Positions 34,005-46,299 of a DNA stretch of 64,000 nucleotides are shown in pieces (the first letter of the stretch is position 1; every line of letters begins with the position of its first letter). This DNA is from Sorghum bicolor. Its lineage: Eukaryota; Streptophyta; Magnoliopsida; Poales; Poaceae. The notes under the pieces were generated by a model. The model was not told the origin of the DNA and searched no databases. It saw only the letters and a program-made list of their open reading frames with translations. Location of the stretch: contig NC_012873.2 of assembly GCF_000003195.3 (NCBI RefSeq), positions 46,473,650 through 46,537,649 on the forward strand, read 5' to 3'. A program made the position numbers and the translations under genes.

Positions 34005-34457
34005 TAGTTATGTTTATGGAATGGATTAGCATATAAAAGAAAGCCACGCTATAGTAATAATGGAGCTATAGTAACTAGCCGTCGACTCATTGTTTCACAC
34101 GTAGAGAAGAAGCCTTCCCGAAACCGGTTAGGCATCGTCTTTTCTTTCTGTTCTGCTCTTTAAATTTCATAATTCCCCGGATTGTATATGATAACTATGT
34201 CGTGTTTGGTGTATATCATAATGGCATGATGGTTGTTGCGGCAATAATCACCATGAGGTAGAGAAGAGAAGGGGAAGAGAATAGAATGAAGGAGTGGATC
34301 CTTAGAGTCTTGTTGCCATGCTTGCTATGGTTACCCTAATAGATGCCGAATTTTACTCCACATCATTTGTTTAAGCTTTGTGGATCAACTAAGTTGTTTA
34401 TAAGGGGTTTAGTTGGAGTAATCCTCGAATTAATCTCATCCACCTTTTGAAAATATG
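34005..34457. other. Intergenic, nothing recognised
   Basis: No gene, terminal repeat or RNA feature is seen between the Stowaway MITE and the tandem repeat. Confidence 0.5.
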
Positions 34458-35630
34458 TGTGAGACCCAATGGAATGAGGCCCAATATTGTAGCGGCTGTG
34501 GGCTAGGCTAAGTTTGCGTGATACTATAGCGACCAAACTTTAGTACAACATTGGAAGTTGAAGAAGAGTTGAACCAAGTTAAAAGCCTAGACCTGGGAGG
34601 CTGTTAACTCCAATTTGATTCTTTTGTGCAAAAGGACGAAAGTGCAAGAGAGTTAATTAGCAAGTGTGATTCATTCAACGTGTAGAGTGAGCCTAACCGT
34701 CATCCCGGGTCGATGCATTTTAAATGGTAATCAAAGCCAACTCTCATGGTTTCATGGTTACGTATGGTCTGGAAGCCTAGATAGGTTCCTATGAAGGCAT
34801 GACATTTGGGCCGCGGAACTTGAAATACGAACTGGCCAAGAGAGTACGAACGTGGCCAAGAGAGTTGGTTCTTGGTTCAGGGTTCGATGAGGATGTCAAA
34901 TTTCCTAAATGGAAGAGTATGTGAGATCTAATGAAATGAGACCCAATACTATAGCGTCTGTGGGCTAGGCTGAGTTTGCGTGGTACTATAGCGACCAAAC
35001 TTTAGTACCACATTGGAAGTTGAAGAAGAGTTGAACCAGGTTAAAAGCCTGAACCTAGGAGGCTGTTTAACTCCGGATCGATCCTTTTGCATGAAGCAAG
35101 GATAAAAGCGCAAGAGAGTTAATTAGCAGGTGTGGTTCATTCAACGTGTCGAGTGAGCCTTAGCCGTCATCCTAGGTCGATGCATTACAAATGGTAATCA
35201 AAGCCAACTCTCGTGGTTTCACGGTTACATATGGTCTCGGAGGTTGGACAGGTTCTTGTGAGGGCATGACACTGAAAATATGAACGTGGCCAAGAGAGTC
35301 GGCCGTGGCCAAGAGAGTCAGTCCTTGGTTCAGCGTTCGATGAGGATTTCAAATTTCCTAAATTGGGGGAGTATGTGAGATCCAATGAAACGAGGCCCAA
35401 TACTACAACGGTTGTGGGCTAGGGTGAGTTTGCGTGGTACTGTAGCGATCAAACTTTAGTACCACATTAGAAGTTAAAGAAGAGCTAAACCAAGTTAAAA
35501 GTCTGAACTTGGGCGGTTGTTAACTCCGGATCGATCCTTTTGCACGAAGCGAGGACGAAAATGCAAGAGAGTTAATTAGTAGGTGAGGTTCATTCAACGT
35601 TTAGAGTGAGCCTTAGCCATTATCCTAGGG
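34458..35630. repeat. About 0.46-kb tandem triplication
   Basis: Units start with TGTGAGAYCYAATGRAA at 34458, 34920 and 35374 (periods 462 and 454 bp). The last is truncated near 35630. Each has GGCTGTGGGCTAGG, GCGACCAAACTTTAGTACCACATT and AAGAGAGTTAATTAGCAGG blocks. Units differ by scattered substitutions. No coding signal; the origin is unknown. Confidence 0.85.
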
Positions 35631-38124
35631 ACGTTACAATCTATCTCTTTTTGTAGTTTGTTAATTAATCCTCATTACTTTTTAATACTTTTTTATTTTT
35701 AGAGCTCATTAGTTTTTTATACTTTTTTATTTCTAGGGATAGCGTCACTCGCACTTGTGTAACACCCTAAAATTTGCTCCTTTCAAAATAGATGAAAATT
35801 GATTTAGTTTTGTATTTTTTGTGTTCACCAAAATATAGGAAAAATAATATTTTTCATTAGATTAAAGTTTATCATAAGGCTTAGCAACATGGTTGTGTAT
35901 ACATGCTGGTGCATATGATTTCGGGTGATGTCTGCTTATTGCTCCTTTGTGTGTTGATAGTAAGAAAAATATTTAAAATACGTTTAGTAGATCGATCTTC
36001 CTTTTTCGCCACGTATTTATCTTTTTCTACAATCAAATTCCTTGTCTCTTAGCTCAAGATTTCGGTCACTCAGAACTTTCAAACCTAAGTCACTCGTTTA
36101 AGTTTCTCATCCATCAAGCAATCTCTACAAACTTCTCGGGTATTTATCTAGTCTTTTCTATGAGCATAAATCTAATTTTTAGATGCCCCAAATTATCTCA
36201 TCATGAGCTCCAAATACTTTATTTGGGTTCTTCATATTCCGTAATGTCTCTGATAATTTTCTCTAAATTTTTGGAGCTTCCAAAGTATTTTTTCGCGCTT
36301 TAAATAATAATTCTAGACTTTTCTAGTATTATTTTGTCTACAAAATTAATTAATTTCGAAAATAATAAATCCTTCATTTTACTCTAACCCAACGTCATCA
36401 TGGTTCAAAGGTCAAATGTTTTTTTACTAATGGGCTTTAATAATTAATTAGGCCTATTAGTAAAGATGAAGGTTGCAAATCAATTAGTTGACGTAGAGGT
36501 GGGGAGTTTCTCTCCCTATATATATATATATATATATATGTACCAACCCCTTAGTCAAAGCACACCAAAGACTACCATATAAGAAGTCTCTAATTTGAGA
36601 ATTCCTAAGGTAGTAAAACAAAATTATATTTTCTTCTCTACAATGTGATCGCCATCATCTCGCCTATACACGACATCTACGAGCGGTCAGCTGCTCCGGC
36701 GTTGCTGTAGCTCCAAGAAAATGTCGCTGCCGGTGAACCTGCTTCCTGTCCACCAAAGTGCGCTCAAATCACTTTGCCTTTCAGTTTGGAAAACGTAAAC
36801 AGCTCAGTTTAGATTAAAAATACGTTTTCTATAATTACAAGTTTGCCACTGATTTTGTTTAGCTCATAAAATATTCTTTTTAACTCCGTTTTAACCCATT
36901 CAAATTGCGTTAGATTCGTTTTCACGTAAACTATATGTTATTAACTTTATTTTTCAAGTTTGAAACTTTTTATTTTCGTGATACTATTTAATTAATTATT
37001 CTTCTATAGAAAAACTTAGAAAATTCATAACTTCTACGTTTTAACTCTGATTTTCGTGATCTTTACGTCTGTGAGATTGTAGCGATGCGTAGAATCATTT
37101 TAGAAACCTTTCGTAGTGTTTTTATATGGTTGGTGTACTGTTTTAATTGTAGCCTTGTTTGCTTCGTGTATGTTGTCTCCGATTGTTCGTGTGTTGATGA
37201 TCGATGATCGGATTTAGACAGTAAACAATTCGTGGTAAACCAGAGTACTTCAGTGATTGAGATCAAAGCCTTGGACAACTAGTAAGACCATCAGGATCAA
37301 CATGAGCATTTGGATGAAGGCAAGTATAGCATTTGAATTTTATTTCTGTGACCATGATCCTATGGATAGATTAATGTTAAGTAATAAACGATAAAAATGA
37401 CTTTTTAGCAACTTGATGATTTATCTGTATGTGATCACCCGGGATAACAGTGCAACCATAAGGGCTGTAATGGCTCTGGCTTTAGTTAAGTATGAGTAAT
37501 TTTTCTAGCTCGTTAGCGGTTACCCGTGTGGCGCAATTGGGGAAATAGCAGACCGTGGATTCCTGCGGGTGGATCACACGGACTGACTAATGAAACCAAG
37601 CGGCCCTAACTTGTTAGACGAACCTTTGAAAGACTTCATAGTGATCCCTGCCGACCTTTCTTGGTAGTGGGTTAAGAGGCTGATCACCTCGAGGAAAAAG
37701 GTAAATCATGACTCATGGGTAAAGATGTGCAACCTCTGTAGAGTGTTAAAAACTAGTATACTAGCCGAGCTCACGGTCAGGAGCGGCCTTGGGGACATCT
37801 ACATTAAGGGTGATGATTCTTGTGTGTTAATATGCTCATTATTTATTGTTTAATGCTCTACATTATTTATGTCACATTGATCATGAGATTGTGGGATCTA
37901 TATAATCTAGTTGCTATACTTGTGGAGTTTGACATGGACTCACTCTTGCTATTCTCCCATACATCAGGAGGTGTTTTAGGCTTGTGATCAACCAGTAAGT
38001 TGGATCCTATAGAGTGAAGTTAATATCCGAAGTTGGAGTTATTTATCCGTTGTTTGCTATCAAAGGTTATCTCTTTTATACTAAGTACGTTATATATTTA
38101 TGCCTTGTCTTTTGATAATACCCT

Positions 38125-38365
38125 CACTGCTGCATGATCGGGCATTAGCACCGGTCGGGAAGAGCCTGTTGCCCCGGTTCCCGAGCCGGTGCTGCCCTTC
38201 CGGGACTAAAGGCCCACCCTTTAGTCCCAGTTCGGGGAACCGGGGCTAAAGCCCCCCCTTTAACACTGGTTGGTAATACCAACCGGTGTTAAAAGGTCCT
38301 GCCAGGGCTGCCACGTTGCAGGACCCTTTAACACCGGTTGGTATTATCAACCGATGTTAAAGGTT
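38125..38365. repeat. Subterminal repeats, gene-3 end of CACTA B
   Basis: Alternating CCGGTTSG/TTAACACCGGTTGG-type repeats, 75-90 percent alike by eye to the right end of A at 30023-30259. Confidence 0.85.
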
Positions 38366-38647
38366 TCTTTTTTTTCAATTCTTCGGTTCTGTTTATTGTT
38401 TTTATATAATAATAATAGGTTTTTCAATATATATTTTTACTGATACAATAATATATTTATATTACACGCATATTAAGCATATATAAATAAAAATTATAGG
38501 CTTAGCTTTATAATTAAGCTTTGCCTATAATAAAATGAATAGGCCACATCAAAAATTAAATAGATATGTAAAAAGCTTTATATATATATAGTTTTATAAG
38601 TACAAAATTCATAACACATATATACATAGAGTTTTTTCTTCCAATGT

Positions 38648-41600
38648 CTAAAAACGATACAAATGATCATCGTTGTTTGGAATAAGAGTTTCGTTGCCGT
38701 TGAAGTGAAACTCGCCGTTTGGATTGATCACTTGCTGGCAGAGAAATCCTGCTATCGTCTCTTGGATAGCTTTGATTCGGTCTTTTTGCATGACCTTTTC
38801 CCTCAACCATTCCGTCTTTAATTTGAAATAAATAAAAAAGGTATTAGTTATCTAAGTTATTCAATATAATTTAGGAGATAATGAAAAGAGACATGTAACG
38901 TACTCTGAGCGTCTCTGTGGGTGTTTGATTGACTTGTGCCATCATGAATTTGCACACGTAATATGCACATAGATTGTTTCCCCCTTCTTGTCTTAAACAC
39001 CACTGTACGATATATATATAAAAAATATTCACGACCACAACAATAAGAAGGCTAAAAGTTAGCGAAAGTTTGCTAGCTAGTAGAACTTACTTGTGGATGT
39101 ATTATGTTAAGCGGCGCTTTACATCCACTGAGATGTTCACGGTCAATGAATCTCCCAAACCCTACACACAGCCATTGTGGATCGTGAACTAATAATTACA
39201 GAGTCATATTATGATATTCTTCTAGCTAAGATCGACATTACGTACCTTTGAATAATGTTTACCATTTGTTGATAATTTTCTTGTGGTTTTCTCATTGAGT
39301 TAAAGATAATCAACCGGTTCTTGGAAATTTCAATGACCATGAGTATCCAGTGAAAACTGTTTACACACATATATATAGTCAGGCCTATATATAACTATAT
39401 AAAACTTGTCTCGAGTAATAATTATTAAAATAAAATATGCATGCACTTAATAACTATATAACTCACTCAAAGTTGAAGGAGAAGAGTATTTTTTGTTTTT
39501 CTTTTTGGTTCACAAAGAACCTCATAAGATTGGTGCAGACTTCTGTCTCATGAGCTGCTGTCCACACTGCCTGCGGAGCTTTGAAAACAATATAAGGGTC
39601 AACGAACCCAATATTATTGTCATTTCTAATTCTGAGCTCTCTCATTTGGTGCCTGCATATATACATACAAATCCTAAATATGTAAGGATTATATACATGT
39701 AATTAAAGAAGTTAGAAGTATAATAAAAAGAAAAAATACTTACAGACAAAAGCAGCTGACAAGAGATTTGTCGAGAGCGTTGAAGTGACATAATTGGTGC
39801 ACTTCTTCGAACTGCACGTATATGAGGTCATCTCCACGGAAGTAGTGATGTTGTCTAATACGAACAGAAATCCAATTCTCTCCACTTTTAGACGCCTCAA
39901 TGCACCATTTGTTTATTGCAAACATTTGTGTGCCGAGCTCGTGTAAACGCTGAGGGTCGAATAGACTCCTACCCGGTTCATATCTTACCCTCCATTGATC
40001 AACTTCCTCGGCTTTTTCAAATGTTTGGCATCCAAGAATGGCGGCAATTTCTTCCATATTGAAACCACTCTATCCAAAGTAACGCTCAAGCGAGTCTAGC
40101 TCAGACAACGCTAAGGATTTCTTTGGCATCAAGTCTTTATTTGAGCCGTATTGATTTGGCACTATCAAAGGGGGCACCGGTTTTGATACTTCTCCGAGCT
40201 GTGGGACCCTCTTTCCTACTCTCTTCTTAGGCTGTGAAGACTTGACCAGAGACCGCTCATAGTTCGAAAGTGTTGGCTTTTTCTGAGCTTCGCGTTGCTT
40301 CTTTTGCTCGTCCGCCACCTTCTGCCTCAGTTCCGATGGCTTTACATAAAAGTACAACTTTTCTAGGTTAAGCCGTTTTTTTCTATCCTCCTTCAATTTA
40401 TCAAAAAATTATTTTACCTCAGCTTTGGATGCAGCAATTACCTTCTCTTCACTCTTTTCGTAAGGTAATTTTTCTGGTGTCTTAGCTCTCTTTGCTGAGG
40501 CAGCCTTCTTTGTAGGTGGGACCGATGACTTCGGTCGTTCTTGGGCAGACCGCTTCTGACTACCTCGCTTTGGAGGCGAGGGGACCGACCTTGCACTCTT
40601 TGGAGAGGGCGGTGCAGGCGGTGGAGGTGGTGGGGCCGATCTTTTCGGCATTGGAGAACGTGGTGGAGGAGTTGGAGACCTCGGTGGAGGAGGTGGAGAC
40701 CGTGGTGGAGGCGGTGGCGGGGTCGGTGTGGCCGCCGCAGGTGTTGGAGGAGATCCAGCATTGTCACCGCTCGCAACACTATGATGCGCTGGGGAGAGAA
40801 CTGGACTTAGGTTGGAGGAGTCCCTGCAAAGAAAACAATTACAAGTTTTGTGAGCAAACTTTTTTTTTAATTTCAATACATAATAAATAATATAAGAAGT
40901 AAAATCACACACAAACCTATGTTGAGGAATAATTATGAAGCGCTTGCGCCAACAAATAAATGTCTTCTCAGCTTCACCTAAGGTCTTCTCTCCGTCTCCC
41001 CCTTCTATGTCTAGAGGCACATTGCCACAATCTTTCTCAACCCTATCAACCGAGACACTAGCATATCCACCAGGTACTGGTCGATTATGGATTCTTGGAG
41101 TTCTCGTTCGGTCGATAGGGTTGACAACAGCGATAGCCACCTTTTTTGTTGCATTCCAATCTAGTACATGCAGCTCACAGGTAGTAAAAGCCTCTGTGAC
41201 ATCATCCACGGGGAAGTGTAGCTTCGTGTCATCCTGAATGGTTGGTACTTCCGTGGATGCGCAGCTGCTTTTCAACTGGCCTGGGGGGCTAACGTTGACC
41301 TCAGGCTGTGATGTACCTTGCCCTTTCGTCATTTGACTAAGTGTTGCTTGCACTTGCCTTTGAATCTCCGCCTGCATCCATTCTTCACGAGCTTTCTCGT
41401 GCTCTTCTGAACTGCAGAACAAAGGCTTCCAGGCGGCGGATCCGCTCTGCCTCCTCATCCTTCTTTCTCTGGCGGCTTCTGTAGGTATCTTGATCGGCTT
41501 GGAATGATTGCAGCCACGGAACTGCCCCATAGCCTCTCGTACGCCCACCGTGCTCAGGATTTTCAAGCGCATAGGTGAGTTCATCCTTCTCCCTGCTAGG

Positions 41601-42667
41601 CCTGCACTCACCAGACTGAACCGCCTCTCGTGCATGGACTAGTCTCTCTGCTACTCTAGATATTTCTTGGCCCCAAACTAGCGCCCCGGTGTCTGGGTCC
41701 ATGCTTCCCCCATGACCGTAGAACCAATGCTTGGAGCGCTCGCTCCAATTCTTTGCTATTGTCTCGGGTGTGACCCCCCTAGCAAGCATCTCCTGTTCCA
41801 TTCGGTCCCACTTGGGAACAGCACTCTTATAACCACCTAATCCCATATGATGGTGGTATGTCTTTTTACTTGCATTCTCTTTGTTTCTAATGGCTCGTTC
41901 CTCGCCATCTTCTGATGTTTTGTACTGCACAAAGTCATTCTAGAAGGCCCTCAGCTTTACATATTGCTTGAGGTTGAAATTTGGAGTCTCGTTTTTCTTG
42001 ACATATTTATTGTACAAAGTCTTCTTCCAATTCTGGAAGAGTACTGCCATCTTCTTCATAGTCCAGTCATAAATTCGCACCTTCAACTCTTCATCGTTGG
42101 TGTCGAAGGTAAAAACGTCTGTGACGGCTTTCCAAACTAACTCCTTGTCACGATCAGAGACAAAACTGATCTCAGGAGCACCTCGCTTCTCTCTCCATTC
42201 ACGAGCACTGATCGGTATTTGATCTCTCACAAGATATCCACAGTGACTAACATATTTATTTGCATGTTGACCATGTGGTCTGTCTGTAGCTATCTCAAAC
42301 TCAGAGATTACATAGCAACCGTCCAACGGCTTCTTTGGCCCTCGTGGAGGTACACTTCTCCCCGTAGAGGTCGATCCAGAAGGCTACACGTAGATATAGA
42401 AACAAAAATACTAAATTAATAACCAAGTAAGTCTAAAACCTAATGTAAGAGATGCATTAATTATATATGTTTACATTTACATACCTCGCCAGTATTTTCT
42501 TCTTGTTGCACGACAAGTTGTTGCTCAGGCGCATTACCCTCTTGTTGCTCAGTCGGATTGCCTTGCATGATCTCGTGGTATTCAATAAAGTACTGACTAC
42601 CGTCGTCGATCATATTTTGAATGGCATCTTCCATATAATCAGGATCATCATGAGCACGGTCAGCCAT
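38648..42667 (-). pseudogene. Third gene of CACTA B: Transposase_24 / DUF8039 / Ulp1-like protease, disrupted
   Basis: Inferred coding runs from ATG 42667 (ADRAHDDPDYMEDAIQNM) to the stop at 38648-38650. An early GT-AG intron lies at about 42385-42484, followed by a series of small 3' exons as in copy A. The Transposase_24-like, DUF8039-like (FPVDDVTEAFTTCELHV), Pro-rich and C48-like regions are all present. The catalytic His (FHWILMVI) and Cys (NNLCAYYVCKF) are in frame, but the catalytic Asp codon is AAC, Asn (39299-39301), where A has GAC. Other lesions are TAG at 41940-41942, an extra T near 41411, TAA at 40409-40411 and TAG at 40070-40072. Ulp1-type proteases cleave SUMO or related conjugates; the role in transposition is unknown. 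Confidence 0.82.
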
Positions 42668-42699
42668 TTCTATATCTACAACCATACATATATATATTC

Positions 42700-43460
42700 T
42701 ATATAAGATAAGAAATACACTAGAATAATATACTAAAAAAATAATACTAACAATAACACTAGAATTCATAATATACTAAAACACTAGAATTCATAATATA
42801 CTAGAATAATATACTAAACAAATAATATTAGAATAATAGTACAAACAATAACATATACAAAACACTACTAGAATATATATTAGAGACTTATATACTACTA
42901 CTAGTACTACTACAAATGAAAGTGTTGGAGTGCTCTAAAAATAATACTAGACACTTTTAAGCCAAGTAATACATTAGAATAAAAAACAATACTAGAATAA
43001 TATAGTACAAACCATAATATATACAAAACCCTACTAGAATAAATTTGGTAGCTAAACACTACTAGAATATATATTAGAGACTTATATACTACTACTAGTA
43101 CTACTACAAATAAAAGTGTTGGAGTGCTCTAAAAATAATACTAGAATCTTTTAAGCCAAGTAATACATTAGAATAATATACTAAAAAACAATACTAGAAT
43201 AATAGTACAAACAATAATATATACAAAACACTAGAAAATAAAATATGATACAAGAATAATATACAACAAATATATACTAAAAAATACTACTACAAATAAT
43301 ATATTAAAAAAATAATACTACAAAATAATACAAGAATAAAATTAATATATTACAAATATATATTAGCATAGTATAATTTATAACAGGTCACCACAAATAC
43401 ATACATACAAAAAACTATAATTCATAATATACTAGAATAATATATTAAAAAAATAATACT
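42700..43460. repeat. AT-rich intronic minisatellite (CACTA B)
   Basis: Irregular repeats of CTAGAATAATATACTAAAAA, ATACAAAACACTACTAGAAT and GCCAAGTAATACATTAGAAT. It includes a direct repeat of about 180 bp with starts near 42863 and 43045. Counterpart of 12060-12730 in A. Confidence 0.8.
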
Positions 43461-43477
43461 ACAAATCAAAACACCAT

Positions 43478-43610
43478 ATATATATATATATATATGTATA
43501 CATATATATACAATATATACATACATATATATATAATATACATATATATATATATAATATACATATATATGTTATATATATATATGTGTGTATATATGTA
43601 TATATATATT
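43478..43610. repeat. TA-rich microsatellite (CACTA B)
   Basis: TA dinucleotides with CA/TG interruptions. This is the counterpart of the site where the 3.9-kb element inserted in A; here it is uninterrupted. Confidence 0.8.
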
Positions 43611-43662
43611 TCTGGTCTAGTGTATATAAATATAATAACATTCTTTTATTTTTTTAGTATAC

Positions 43663-43970
43663 TTAATTAATCAATGGAGAGATGCATGGCGTTCTCGATC
43701 TATACATAGCACACAGCCGGGAGGAGATCGATGACGACGGTTGGCCGGCGCTGGTGGTGTTCTCTTCGGCGGCGGCGCTGGTGGAGGGCCGCGGCGGAGC
43801 TGGTGGAGGGCCGCGGCGACACTGGTGGAGGCCGCGGCGGTGCTGGAAGAAGGACGAGGCGGCGCTGGGAGTTGAAACGGCGCGACTGCGGTGAAGACGA
43901 CGAACGTCGCGGCGCTGGAGACGAAGACGAAGGTAACTGCTCAGATCCAAGGCGCCCGCGGCTTATATAG
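43663..43970 (-). promoter_or_regulatory. TATA box and GC-rich leader of the third CACTA gene (B)
   Basis: On the minus strand CTATATAAG (complement 43962-43970) follows the internal repeat cluster and precedes a GC-rich leader. The minus frame 43663-43950 is open but does not match the best frame in A, so it is treated as leader. Confidence 0.5.
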
Positions 43971-43977
43971 GGGCGGA

Positions 43978-44215
43978 CCCTTTAGCACCGGTCCGTGGCT
44001 GGAACCGGTGCTAAAGGGTCTTTAACACCGGCTGGTAACACGAGCCGGTGTTAAAGGGTGACCCTTTAGCACCGGCTCGTGTTACCAGCCGGTGCTAAAG
44101 GGACCCTTTAGCAACGGTGCGAGTCACGGACCGGTGCTAAAGGGTCCTGAGCGCGCTAGGGCGGGCTCCTGAAATTTTCAGGACCTTTTAGCATCGGTTC
44201 CCACTATAGGCCGGT
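43978..44215. repeat. Internal cluster of CACTA subterminal repeats in B
   Basis: Alternating TTTAGCACCGGTCC, AACCGGTGCTAAAG, TTTAACACCGGCTGG and related copies adjoin the TATA box of the third gene, exactly as in A. Confidence 0.85.
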
Positions 44216-44579
44216 GCTTTGGCCCTGTTTTTTAGTTTAGGGTTTTTCAATTGTTTATATATACAGTTTATATTATAAATTGTATAGTAAATTAAATATT
44301 TTGCATAATATTTTTTAAACAGTGACATATATTGTAACTTTTTGTAATGTACAAATGAAAATTTTTAACCTTAAATATTTTACTGTATTTTTATAATTTG
44401 CAATGATTTTGTAAGAAATGTTTTGTATTTTGTTAATGCAAAAATATATTATTCCAATAAATTTACAAAAACTATATCCAATCAACTGGAAATCTATTTT
44501 CGCATCATATTGATGTTAAACTTTTTATTTTTGTTATTTATTACTCGAATGCTAGTAGGGTATTGTTTTCATCAAATAA

Positions 44580-46200
44580 AAAATCTATTTATCATATAAA
44601 AATATATATCTTGATGAACACACCCTTTGACCGAATCCTAGATTGTCCCAAATGAAAAAGTCATGAATACAAAGTTTGTTACACTCATCAAGTTCTACAT
44701 TTTGTCTAATGGTCAACTTTTCATTTGGAAAAGTTTGAACCACTGAATTTTGAAATTTCAGAGAATTCATAGCCACGCAGCGGTTTCGGAACCCTAGATG
44801 GTCTCGAATGGAAAAGTCATGAATACCAATATTGTTCCACTCATCAAAATCTACATTTCATATATAGACTATTTTTGCATTTGACAAAGTTTTGGGAAGG
44901 TGTAGTTGTAGATCCACAATTAACACATATATAGTTTCATATAGTTTGTGTGAGATTCAAGAATTGGTGGGTATTGTTAACTTAAACTTTCTCAAATGGA
45001 AAAGTTGTGTATATAAAAAGTTTAGATCTTGATGATATCTAACAACTTGGTGTTCAAAATTTTTTCATTTTAAGTAATTTAGTTTGTCATTTGACCAAGT
45101 TTGACCAAAACCCGTCTTGGATTTTATAAAATGTGATTAGGATTGGCTCAAAATTATCCAAATGTAAAAATAGATAATATATAAAATGTAGATATTGATG
45201 ATCTCTAACAACTTTGTATTCAAAATGTTTTCATTTGAAGTCATCAAATGGGCCATTTGATCAAGTTTGACCAAAGTCAAAGCATTGGTTTTTACAAAAA
45301 CACCCTTTGACCGAACCCTAGATTGTCCCAAATGGAAAAGTCATGAATACAAAGTTTGTTACACTCATCAGGTTCTATATTTTGTCTAATGGTCAACTTT
45401 TCATTTGGAAAAGTTTGAACCACTGAATTTTAAATTTTCAGAGAATTCATAGCCACGCAGTGGTTTCGGAACCCTAGATGGTCTCGAATGGAAACGTCAT
45501 GAATACCAATATTGTTCCACTCATCAAAATCTGCATTTCATATATAGACCATTTTTGCATTTGACAAAGTTTTGGGAAGGTGTAGTTAAAAATCCACAAT
45601 TAACACATATAGTTTCATATAGTTTGTGTGAGATTCAAGAATTGGTGGGTATTGTTAACTTAAACTTTCTCAAATCGAAAAATTGGGTATATAAAAAGTT
45701 TAGATCTTGATGATATCTAACAACTTGGTGTTCAAAATTTTTTCATTTTAAGTAATTTAGTTTGTCATTTGACCAAAACTCGTCTTGGACTTTATAGAAA
45801 TGTGATTAGGATTGGCTCAAAATTATCCAAATGTAAAAATGGACAATATATAAAATGTAGATCTTGATGATCTCTAGCAACTTTGTATTCAAAATTTTTT
45901 CATTTGAAGTCATCAAATGGGCCATTTGATCAAGTTTGACCAAAGTCAAAGCATTGGTTTTTACAAAAACACCCTTTGACCGAACCCTAGATTGTCCCAA
46001 ATGGAAAAGTTATGAATACAAAGTTTGTTACACTCATCAAGTTCTACATTTTGTCTAATGGTCAACTTTTCATTTGGAAAAGTTTGAACCATTGAATTTT
46101 GAAATTTTAGAGAATTCATAGCCACGCAGCGGTTTCGGAACCCTAGATGGTCTTGAATGGAAAAGTCATGAATACAAAGTTTGATACACTCATCAAAATT
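44580..46200. repeat. 0.67-kb tandem repeat (CACTA B)
   Basis: The landmark CGCAGCGGTTTCGGAACCC recurs at 44776, 45456 (CGCAGTGG) and 46125, giving periods of about 680 and 669 bp. It matches the array in A (5390-6960). The units contain repeated short frames that are probably not coding. Confidence 0.85.
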
Positions 46201-46299
46201 CACAATTCTCAAATATAGTTTCATACAATTCTCAGAATTCGTACATTTCTCAGAATTCGTACATTTTACAACACATAATATTAAACATGACTTTATGTT

